A stretch of 23,873 nt of DNA from Lachnospiraceae bacterium UBA3643 (GTDB taxonomy: Bacteria; Bacillota; Clostridia; Lachnospirales; Lachnospiraceae): positions 1-23,873 of the forward strand of contig DFKO01000160.1 in assembly GCA_002373855.1 (NCBI GenBank). The letters run 5' to 3'. Both the position numbers and the translations under genes were made by a program. The notes beneath the pieces are model-generated. The model worked only from the letters and a program-made list of their open reading frames with translations, did no database searches and was not told the origin of the DNA. This document shows, in pieces, positions 16,147 through 23,091 of the stretch (position 1 is the first letter of the stretch; every line of letters begins with the position of its first letter).

Positions 16147-18084
16147 ATGGCGAGAAGGAAAAGGATCGGACTCTTTGTCTCTTTCCCGGAGACGATACAT
16201 GTACGCAGAGTATTCGACGGTATCAGGCAGAGGTGTGAACAGTACAATTACGATTTGTGCGTGTTTGCAGCCGGCAGTCATGTTGTATTCCCATCAGAAT
16301 TTTATATTAAAGGTGAGACCAATATTTACGAGCTGGCCAATTTTGACGAGCTTGACGGTGTGATACTCGATCACCAGACACTGACCGGTGATGAAAATGA
16401 TCATACAGTAAAGAGGATACTTGAGCGCCTTGAGGATTATAAGGATATGCCAAAGTGCAGCCTTGAGATACAGCTTGGCGATACGCATCTTATCCCATGT
16501 GATAATGATGAGACGATGAGGGAAATGTGCCGCCATGTGGTTACGACACACGGTAAGAAAAAAGTATGCATACTGACAGGTCCAAAGGGCAATGATGTGG
16601 CTGAGCGGAGACTCGAGGTATACCTTGATGAGCTTAAAAAACTTGGAGTGACACCGCTCCCTGACCATATTATATACGGGGATTTCTGGTATTTTGCAGG
16701 GGATGCACTGGCGGATAAAATAGCCGACGGCTTTATTGAGAAACCGGAGGCAGTCATCTGTGCCAGCGACTGTATGGCTATTTCATTTGTGGAGAAACTC
16801 ACAAAGAGAGGCATAAAGGTTCCTGATGAAATAATGGTTGTCGGATTTGATGCTGCGGATGAGGGAGCGATTGCCAAGATCCCCATATCATCTTTTGCAC
16901 CAAACGATGATATCATGGGAGCAGAGGCAGTGGACTACTTAAGGAGTGTTATTGAACCTGATGCTCCGGTTCCGCCAAAGATGATAAAGCCAAAGGGGGC
17001 ATTCCACCCCGGGACAAGCTGTGGCTGTCAGACAGATCCGGCCCATACACTTTTGTGCTTCAGAGATATGCTTTACAATATCTCAAAGAATTTTGCAGAC
17101 CCTGATTATTTCAAGAGCGTCGATATAGGCGATGTACTTGAAAGCTACAGTCTTGAGCGTTTTACGGCAAACAATACAATCATAGAGTGCATGGAAAATA
17201 TCAAGAACAGCACAAATCTTCTGTTCCCGTTCAGAAACTTTTACCTGTGTCTTAAGGAAAACTGGCTTGATGTGGATGATGAGCAGGTTCATGGATATCC
17301 TGACAAGATGGGTATCATGGTAGCCGCATCGACAGTTGGGGAGGATGAGTACTGCAGAGAGGATATGTCAGAGGTATTTTGTACCGCTGATATGATTCCA
17401 AAGCTCCATGAGGAAAGGGATATACCGAGCGTATTTTATTTCTCTGCTGTGCATTTTAACAGCAAGCTCCTGGGATATGCGGTCCTTCAGAGAGATATCA
17501 CAGAGAAAAAATGCATCAATATTGTATACAGAAACTGGCTGAGATATGTAAACAGTGCACTTGAGATGATCCGCGCAAGACAGAGACTCCAGACCTTATC
17601 AGTCAGGGACGAGATGACCGGTGCTTATAACAGGAGAGGTATGTACTCACTTTACAAGCAGATGCTCGCATCGACAGGACCGGACGCATCCCTGTTTGTA
17701 GCAGTTGTCGACATGGACGGACTAAAGATTATCAATGATACATACGGTCATCATGAAGGTGACTTTGGTATCAAGGAAGTGTGCTCTGTCATCTTTTCAA
17801 CACTGAGGCGCAATGAGTTTTGTGTGCGCAGCGGCGGTGATGAATTCTTTATTATTGGAGTGGGCGATTATACAAAAGAAAATGTGCCGGAGAGAGCCAT
17901 AGAGTTTACCGAGGCTATGGAGAAAAGGGATGCGGAGTTAAATAAACCCTATAAATTCTCGGCAAGCATAGGATGTGTTTATTATGAAAACTGCAGGGAT
18001 ATCTCTCTTGACCTGGCCCTCAGCGAGGCAGATGAGCGTATGTATTCCTACAAGATGAAGAGCAGGAGACACAGGAGCCTGTAA
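16147..18084 (+). CDS. Cytosolic LacI-type sensor fused to GGDEF diguanylate cyclase
   Basis: The start is placed at 16147, where CCGGAGG (16131-16137) lies 9 bases upstream; the in-frame ATG at 16111 has no such site. The 645-residue protein has no signal peptide or membrane segment. Residues 1 to about 285 resemble the ligand-binding domain of LacI/PBP1 regulators ('GLFVSFPETIHVRRVFDGIRQ', 'AVICASDCMAISFVEKLTKRGIKVPDEIMVVGFD') without a helix-turn-helix. A cysteine-containing 'PGTSCGCQTD' follows, then a region of unknown fold (about 300-480). The GGDEF domain occupies about 490-645, with 'RDEMTGAYNRRGM', 'DMDGLKIINDTYGHHEGD' and an intact 'SGGDEF' (563-567). The inhibitory-site RxxD reads RRNE. 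It probably makes c-di-GMP in response to a cytosolic sugar-like ligand. Confidence 0.88.
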   Translation: MARRKRIGLFVSFPETIHVRRVFDGIRQRCEQYNYDLCVFAAGSHVVFPSEFYIKGETNIYELANFDELDGVILDHQTLTGDENDHTVKRILERLEDYKDMPKCSLEIQLGDTHLIPCDNDETMREMCRHVVTTHGKKKVCILTGPKGNDVAERRLEVYLDELKKLGVTPLPDHIIYGDFWYFAGDALADKIADGFIEKPEAVICASDCMAISFVEKLTKRGIKVPDEIMVVGFDAADEGAIAKIPISSFAPNDDIMGAEAVDYLRSVIEPDAPVPPKMIKPKGAFHPGTSCGCQTDPAHTLLCFRDMLYNISKNFADPDYFKSVDIGDVLESYSLERFTANNTIIECMENIKNSTNLLFPFRNFYLCLKENWLDVDDEQVHGYPDKMGIMVAASTVGEDEYCREDMSEVFCTADMIPKLHEERDIPSVFYFSAVHFNSKLLGYAVLQRDITEKKCINIVYRNWLRYVNSALEMIRARQRLQTLSVRDEMTGAYNRRGMYSLYKQMLASTGPDASLFVAVVDMDGLKIINDTYGHHEGDFGIKEVCSVIFSTLRRNEFCVRSGGDEFFIIGVGDYTKENVPERAIEFTEAMEKRDAELNKPYKFSASIGCVYYENCRDISLDLALSEADERMYSYKMKSRRHRSL

Positions 18085-18115
18085 TATTTGAACAATTTAA
18101 TGATTCTTACTATTG

Positions 18116-18186
18116 ACGGTTATTTTTCATGGTATTAAAATTTTGCATGTTGTGTGCTGACGGACCATGATCAATGACCGTTTTTT
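18116..18186 (+). terminator. Two-part hairpin with T run after the GGDEF gene
   Basis: ACGGT (18116-18120) and CATGGT (18128-18133) can pair with ACCGT (18177-18181) and ACCATG (18164-18169), with symmetric 7-base internal loops and a 30-base apical region. TTTTTT (18181-18186) follows. It lies 40 bases before the sulP start. It may be a terminator of the GGDEF gene or a leader element of the transporter. Confidence 0.4.
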
Positions 18187-18225
18187 AGTTTTGAATATTT
18201 TATTTATGGAAAAGAGGAAATATAA

Positions 18226-19944
18226 ATGAGCACAGAAAAAAGAGTCGTTCCCTCAAATGAGAAGCTGAAGCCGAAACTTTTTTCGGTAATGAAAAATTAC
18301 ACAGGCCAGCAGCTTGTTAAGGATATTATATCCGGAATAATAGTTGCGATTATTGCGCTGCCCCTGTCGATCGCCCTCGCTCTTGCTTCCGGGGTAGGAC
18401 CCCAGGAGGGACTTTATACTGCTATCGTTGCCGGATTTGTCATCTCATTTCTCGGCGGCAGCCGTGTTCAGATTGCAGGACCCACAGCGGCTTTTGCGAC
18501 TATAGTAGCCGGCATTGTTGCGAGAAACGGTATGGAAGGCCTTGCCGTTGCGACCGTTATGGCAGGTGCGCTCCTTGTTGTTTTCGGATTCTGTAAGCTC
18601 GGAGGCCTTATCCAGTATATACCTACGACTATTACGACAGGATTTACATTCGGTATCGCATGTACTATCGTCATCGGTCAGCTCAAGGATTTCATGGGAC
18701 TGACATTTGATCCGTCCCTTCCTACAGTTGAGACTGTGGAGAAATTAAAAGCCGTAGCTCTCTCGATGGATACTTTTAATATATATGCACTTGCTGTGGG
18801 ACTCGGCTCTTTGCTTATCTTATGTATATGGCCCAAGAGATGGAGCGTCATTCCTGCTTCACTTATTACTGTTATCGTATCGGCAGCGGTTGTAAAGATT
18901 TTTGATCTGCCGGTTAACACTATAGGATTTAAGGCAGACGGTTCCGTTAATTATACGATCACCGCGTCGCTTCCTCATTTTACGATGCCTGCATTTACAC
19001 TTGAAAATATGAAGAGCATGTTTCCCGATGCATTTACCATCGCGGTGCTTGCAGCCATTGAGTCATTGCTTTCATGTGTCGTATCAGACGGTATGATAGG
19101 TTCAAAGCACAGATCAAATATGGAACTGGTTGCTCAGGGCGTGGGTAATATGGCATCAGCATTTTTTGGTGGTATCCCTGCGACAGGTGCCATCGCCAGG
19201 ACGGCAGCAAATGTAAAGAACGGAGGACGTACTCCAATAGCCGGTATGGTTCATGCCGTAGTGCTCCTCGTCATCATGATATTCCTGATCCCTTATGCGG
19301 CCCTCATACCCATGCCTGCCATTGCGGCTATCCTGTTCCAGGTGGCTTACAACATGAGTGGATACAGGACTGTGGCCCATCATATCAAGGCATCTCCCAA
19401 GAGCGATGTGCTTGTCCTTGTCCTGACACTTGTACTTACCGTATTTCTGGATCTTGTATGGGCAATCGGTATAGGACTCGTCCTTGCATCACTTCTCTTT
19501 ATGAAGCGTATGGCAGAGGTTACTGATATCCACGGATGGGTTTATGCCGACTCAGAGGCTCTCGATGAGGAGACGGATGTGGATAATATCACATTAAAGA
19601 AAGTTCCTTCCGGTACAAGAGTATTTGAGATCAACGGCCCCATGTTTTTTGCGGCTTCCGAGAAATTCATGTCAGTTGTGTCCGATACGGATGAAGACGT
19701 CCTAATCATCAGGATGCGTTCCGTGCCTGCCATGGATGCAAACGGTATACTCGTCCTTGAGAAAATATATGAGAAGTGTAAAAAGGATAACGTCCAGCTC
19801 ATATTCTCCCACGTAAATGAGCAGCCCATGAAGGTTATGGAGAAAGCGGGTATTGTGGACAAGGTTGGCAGGGAGTTTTTCTGTGCTCATATTGATGCAG
19901 CTCTTGAAAAAGCTGAAATTATCGAAAAAGCCCATAAAAACTGA
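18226..19944 (+). CDS. SulP/SLC26-family anion permease with STAS domain
   Basis: The 572-residue protein is a SulP-type transporter for sulfate, bicarbonate or related anions. The N-terminal stretch 'DIISGIIVAIIALPLSIALALASGVGPQEGLYTAIVAGFV' is the SulP signature. 'RVQIAGPTAAFATIVAG' and 'SDGMIGSKHRSNMELVAQGVGNMASAFFGGIPATGAIARTAAN' are the core transport motifs. The C-terminal STAS domain (about 455-565) contains 'AMDANGILVLE', the position of the STAS signature loop. There are about 10-14 hydrophobic segments. No sulfate-assimilation or carbonic anhydrase gene lies nearby, so the substrate is open. AGAGGAAA precedes the start. Confidence 0.92.
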   Translation: MSTEKRVVPSNEKLKPKLFSVMKNYTGQQLVKDIISGIIVAIIALPLSIALALASGVGPQEGLYTAIVAGFVISFLGGSRVQIAGPTAAFATIVAGIVARNGMEGLAVATVMAGALLVVFGFCKLGGLIQYIPTTITTGFTFGIACTIVIGQLKDFMGLTFDPSLPTVETVEKLKAVALSMDTFNIYALAVGLGSLLILCIWPKRWSVIPASLITVIVSAAVVKIFDLPVNTIGFKADGSVNYTITASLPHFTMPAFTLENMKSMFPDAFTIAVLAAIESLLSCVVSDGMIGSKHRSNMELVAQGVGNMASAFFGGIPATGAIARTAANVKNGGRTPIAGMVHAVVLLVIMIFLIPYAALIPMPAIAAILFQVAYNMSGYRTVAHHIKASPKSDVLVLVLTLVLTVFLDLVWAIGIGLVLASLLFMKRMAEVTDIHGWVYADSEALDEETDVDNITLKKVPSGTRVFEINGPMFFAASEKFMSVVSDTDEDVLIIRMRSVPAMDANGILVLEKIYEKCKKDNVQLIFSHVNEQPMKVMEKAGIVDKVGREFFCAHIDAALEKAEIIEKAHKN

Positions 19945-20082
19945 TTATCTCCGTTTAAATATGTAAAAAAATACAAATTGTTTTTGAAGTCACTAGATGA
20001 TAACATTAACATTATGTATTTTGCATAAAAGGGCATGTCCGTTTTTGTAAAAATAGGAATATAAAAAGGCAGGTTAATAATT

Positions 20083-20325
20083 ATGTTAACAAAAGAGATT
20101 TATATCACTAAGGAATACGGGGCTGATATTATCCCTTACCTTGTGCAGTCTGCATGTCATTATGAGAGCTCACTTCATATCACTGACGGTGAGAGAAATA
20201 TTAACATGAAGAGCATCATGGGTATGACCATTCTTCATTTAAAGAAGGGTACTACATTTAAGCTCGTGGCAGAAGGCGCCGACGAGAGCAAAGCGATCGA
20301 AGATATCGCAGGATGCTTTGAATAA
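20083..20325 (+). CDS. HPr-like protein lacking the phosphorylatable histidine
   Basis: The 80-residue product has the HPr fold pattern: 'VQSACHYESSLHI', then 'NMKSIMGMTILHLKKGTTFKLVAEGADESKAI', which matches the HPr regulatory region with the regulatory serine (Ser46 in HPr) at residue 44. The active-site segment GxHARPA reads 'GADIIPY': Asp15 replaces His15, Ile17 replaces Arg17, and two residues are missing after Pro18. It therefore cannot be the PTS phosphocarrier. The nearest known parallel is Crh of Bacillus, which has Gln at position 15 but keeps Ser46 for HPr kinase. It could act with CcpA, or be a diverged HPr with another role. greA follows after 14 bases, so the two may be co-transcribed. 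Confidence 0.82.
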   Translation: MLTKEIYITKEYGADIIPYLVQSACHYESSLHITDGERNINMKSIMGMTILHLKKGTTFKLVAEGADESKAIEDIAGCFE

Positions 20326-20339
20326 AAGAGGGACCTGAA

Positions 20340-20807
20340 ATGAATCTGACCCGTAAGGACATAGAGGACCTTAAGGAAGAAATAGAGTTTCGCAAAAATG
20401 AGAGACCAAAGATTCTCGAGGAACTCAAGGAAGCCAGAGCCCAGGGTGACCTCTCGGAGAATTTTGAGTATCACTGTGCCAAGCGAAAGAATAATCAGAA
20501 CAACAGCCGTATCCGTTATCTTGAGAAGCTGATCGATACAGCCAATATTATAGAAGATAATGCCGGAGACGATCAGGTCGGTGTAGGCGACGAGATCACC
20601 GTACTGTTTGAGGATGAGGGAGAAGAGGAGACATACACACTCCTCAGTACTCTTAAATCAGATACTCTGAACAATATCATCAGTATCGAGTCTCCCCTCG
20701 GCAAGGCGCTCAGGTACAAAAAAGTCGGTGACAGGGTAAAGGTTAATGTCAACGAAGAGATTTCGTATTTCGTGACTGTAAAGGCGATTAAGAAGTCTGA
20801 ATCCTGA
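20340..20807 (+). CDS. greA: Transcription elongation factor GreA
   Basis: GreA rescues backtracked RNA polymerase by stimulating transcript cleavage. The N-terminal coiled coil carries 'RAQGDLSENFEYHCAKRKNNQNNSRIRYLEKLI', in which the acidic tip D and E of 'GDLSEN' are conserved. The C-terminal domain has 'VGVGDEITVLFEDEGEEETYTLLS' and 'SIESPLGKALRYKKVGDRVKV', the FKBP-like fold of the family. At 155 residues the length is standard. It follows the HPr-like gene by 14 bases and is closed by terminator copy 4. Confidence 0.94.
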   Translation: MNLTRKDIEDLKEEIEFRKNERPKILEELKEARAQGDLSENFEYHCAKRKNNQNNSRIRYLEKLIDTANIIEDNAGDDQVGVGDEITVLFEDEGEEETYTLLSTLKSDTLNNIISIESPLGKALRYKKVGDRVKVNVNEEISYFVTVKAIKKSES

Positions 20808-20817
20808 CAGACTACAT

Positions 20818-20882
20818 AGCGAAAAATAATACTCCCCACGCTAAGCACAAGCGCAATGCGTGGGGAGTATTATTTTTTCGCT
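20818..20882 (-). terminator. Bidirectional terminator with conserved apical loop, copy 4 (inverted)
   Basis: A stem of about 24 bp (20818-20841 with 20858-20882) encloses TAAGCACAAGCGCAAT (20842-20857), which on the minus strand reads ATTGCGCTTGTGCTTA, identical to copy 2. Both flanking genes are on the plus strand, so here the conserved motif is antisense to transcription, unlike copies 1 to 3. AGCG/CGCT closes the base and the T tract (20873-20878) serves greA. Confidence 0.85.
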
Positions 20883-20891
20883 CCCTTTTAG

Positions 20892-20920
20892 TTGACATAA
20901 TCGACCTCACCCATTATTAT
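20892..20920 (+). promoter_or_regulatory. Promoter of the SH3/3D gene
   Basis: TTGACA (20892-20897) and TATTAT (20915-20920) are spaced by 17 bases. A second extended -10, TGATATAAT (20956-20964), would start transcription at or beside the ATG at 20972. A palindrome ATACTTTAAGTAT (20940-20952) lies between the two. Confidence 0.6.
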
Positions 20921-20971
20921 ATGTAAGATATATTTAAGAATACTTTAAGTATATATGATATAATAAGCAAT

Positions 20972-22444
20972 ATGAGAAGATTCTTTTCAAAGGCTCTGGC
21001 AGTACTTATTGCAGTGGTGACGATTGTCATGTCCCTTGCAGTATATCCTGCATATACAGAGGCGGCGACAACTGATTATGATATTTACAAGGTGACTACG
21101 AGTGCAAACCTTAGGGAGAGTCCTTCCATGAGCGGCAAGTGGATCATGGTTGTACCTGCGGGAAAGTATGTCGCCTTTATTGACGAGGGCGAAAATTCAT
21201 ACTATCACGTTAAATACGGAGAGTATGAGGGCTATATTTATGTTTACTGTGTAAATAAAGATACATCCAAGTCATTTGACGATTATATCGCCCAGTTCCC
21301 CGGACTTGAGAGTGAATATGATGATCACGGTACAAACGGTATATCCCATATTACAGGTATAGCGGGTGTTCAGAGCGCTGTAGACCTGACCAGAAATCCT
21401 GAGGAGGATTACAGTGTAGGCAGTGATCTGCAAAATTTGGTACAGACAGGTAAGATCACGACGAGAGCGAAGTTCAGGACTTCTCCGTCGGTTACATCGG
21501 GCGAGTACAATGCACTGCCGGCAGGAGCCAGCGTCGTTATCCTTGAGGCAGCAGAAAACGGATTCCTGCGTATTTCCTATGAAGGACAGGAAGGCTTTGT
21601 CTACGCGAGGCTTGTCGACTACGATGAGGAGGCAACCGGTTCAGGCGTCCTTGATACGGTAGTTGTCGATGATATAAACAATCTGAGTATGAAGTCGTCT
21701 GCATCAGGAGAGACTCTTGATTCTGCCGGAGTATTTTCCAGTTCACTTACGTCCCAACGCCAGTCTGTTGCAGCCAGCGCGTCAATGGCTCTTACAGGAG
21801 AGACAGTGACTACGGCTACGGCAACCGCTACCACGGTGGCATCTGCTACGACCAGCGGATCTGTCGATATAGAGCCTGTAGAGACAAGAGCCATTATTGA
21901 TACGGCGGAAACAGTGTCCGATATAGCTGAGAAAGCTATCACATATACAGTCAGCATGAGATCACTGCCCGACGAGGACAGTAACAAGATAGGAAACATA
22001 CCTGCGGGATCAACCGTCACCGTACTTGGCTCGACCCAGGGCGGATATACCATGGTTCAGTACAACGGTGTCGTTGGATACATTGTGGAAAACGGAGTGA
22101 CCGATCATGTAAATACAGCCAAGGTTGCTGCCGGTACACCGGTTCTCTATACGATCACCGCCTACTGCTCATGCCGTATATGCTGTGGTATCTACAGCCC
22201 GGAAGTGACGGGTGCGGTATCTCATACAGCTACAGGTACCATTCCGACAGAGGGACGTACCATCGCTGTAGACCCTTCGGTCATCCCCTACGGAACACAG
22301 GTTTATATTGACGGTTACGGAGTATATGTTGCGGAGGACTGCGGTGGAGCCATTAAGGGCAACCGTATAGATATGTATTTTGAGTCCCATCAGGCTGCAT
22401 GCCAGTTTGGTGTACAGCGTCTGTATGTGACTATTCTTGAATAA
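20972..22444 (+). CDS. Secreted protein with three SH3-like domains and a 3D domain
   Basis: The 490-residue protein begins with a signal peptide ('MRRFFSKALAVLIAVVTIVMSLAVYPAYTEA'). Three SH3-like repeats follow: about 40-88 ('ANLRESPSMSGKW...GEYEGYIYVYC'), about 163-215 ('AKFRTSPSVTSGE...GQEGFVYARLV') and about 320-372 ('VSMRSLPDEDSNKI...GVVGYIVENGV'). The last 100 residues form a 3D (Asp-Asp-Asp) domain: 'ITAYCSCRICCG', 'TIAVDPSVIPYGTQVYI', 'VAEDCGGAIKGNRIDMYF', as in MltA- and YabE-type cell-wall lytic proteins. It probably binds and cleaves peptidoglycan outside the cell. The Ser/Thr/Ala-rich linker (about 255-310) is low complexity. No Shine-Dalgarno sequence is visible upstream of the ATG. 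Confidence 0.88.
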   Translation: MRRFFSKALAVLIAVVTIVMSLAVYPAYTEAATTDYDIYKVTTSANLRESPSMSGKWIMVVPAGKYVAFIDEGENSYYHVKYGEYEGYIYVYCVNKDTSKSFDDYIAQFPGLESEYDDHGTNGISHITGIAGVQSAVDLTRNPEEDYSVGSDLQNLVQTGKITTRAKFRTSPSVTSGEYNALPAGASVVILEAAENGFLRISYEGQEGFVYARLVDYDEEATGSGVLDTVVVDDINNLSMKSSASGETLDSAGVFSSSLTSQRQSVAASASMALTGETVTTATATATTVASATTSGSVDIEPVETRAIIDTAETVSDIAEKAITYTVSMRSLPDEDSNKIGNIPAGSTVTVLGSTQGGYTMVQYNGVVGYIVENGVTDHVNTAKVAAGTPVLYTITAYCSCRICCGIYSPEVTGAVSHTATGTIPTEGRTIAVDPSVIPYGTQVYIDGYGVYVAEDCGGAIKGNRIDMYFESHQAACQFGVQRLYVTILE

Positions 22445-22461
22445 ATCGGAGCTTTGATTTT

Positions 22462-22941
22462 ATGAATATTATGGTTGTCAGTGACGATCACGGCAGAGAT
22501 GATTTTGAGCAGGCGTACGCTCTGGCTCGTAAAGAGTTTTCCGTGATAGATGCTGTGATACATGCCGGCGATACCGGCAGGTTTGATAACAGTTTTTATG
22601 AAAATATCTGCGGCCTTTCTTTTTATGCCGTTGCAGGTAATAATGATTTTAACAACAACCCAAGGATCCTCATGATACCTTTTGAGGGCAGACAGATACT
22701 TGTCACCCACGGTCACAGATATGATGTCTACAACGGCACTGACAGACTGTATTATGCTGCCATGGAAAACGGGGCAGATATAGTCATATTCGGTCATACC
22801 CATGTACCGTTTCATCATAAAGATTCCGAGGTGGAGTTTTTAAATCCCGGTTCTCTGGCTGGTATCAGGACCAGAGAGAAAACCTTTGCAGTGCTCACAT
22901 TATCAGACGAGGACACAAAGGTTAAATTCATGTATCTGTAG
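22462..22941 (+). CDS. YfcE/MJ0936-type metallophosphoesterase
   Basis: The 159-residue protein carries the full calcineurin-like motif set of the YfcE group: 'MVVSDDHGR' (metal-binding Asp and His), 'VIHAGDTGRF', 'VAGNNDF', 'LVTHGHRYDV' and 'IFGHTHVP'. These bind two metals and hydrolyse phosphodiesters. Its length is typical of the group. It starts 17 bases after the stop codon of the SH3/3D gene, with CGGAG as a ribosome binding site, and may be co-transcribed. In vivo substrate is unknown. Confidence 0.9.
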   Translation: MNIMVVSDDHGRDDFEQAYALARKEFSVIDAVIHAGDTGRFDNSFYENICGLSFYAVAGNNDFNNNPRILMIPFEGRQILVTHGHRYDVYNGTDRLYYAAMENGADIVIFGHTHVPFHHKDSEVEFLNPGSLAGIRTREKTFAVLTLSDEDTKVKFMYL

Positions 22942-23015
22942 TTTTGTATTTGTCAATTTTTCCATTTTTTTCATTTTCTTTTGGGACACTTGTATAAAAA
23001 TTGTGTACTAGTATT

Positions 23016-23042
23016 AAAAAGCCTTTAAAATAAAGGCTTTTT
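23016..23042 (+). terminator. Terminator before the zinc-ribbon gene
   Basis: AAAAAGCCTTTA (23016-23027) pairs perfectly with TAAAGGCTTTTT (23031-23042) around a short loop, with A and T tracts in the stem. It should end the phosphoesterase transcript and can also work on the opposite strand. Confidence 0.75.
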
Positions 23043-23091
23043 ATAGTAAATTTATACTATATGTATGAAATTGTAAGGGGATACAAATATT

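Noticed and set aside
7157..20882. The four shared-loop hairpins as a mobile element (MITE-like)
   Set aside because: Stems are unrelated in sequence between copies, and I saw no target-site duplications or conserved ends, so copying of a unit cannot explain them.
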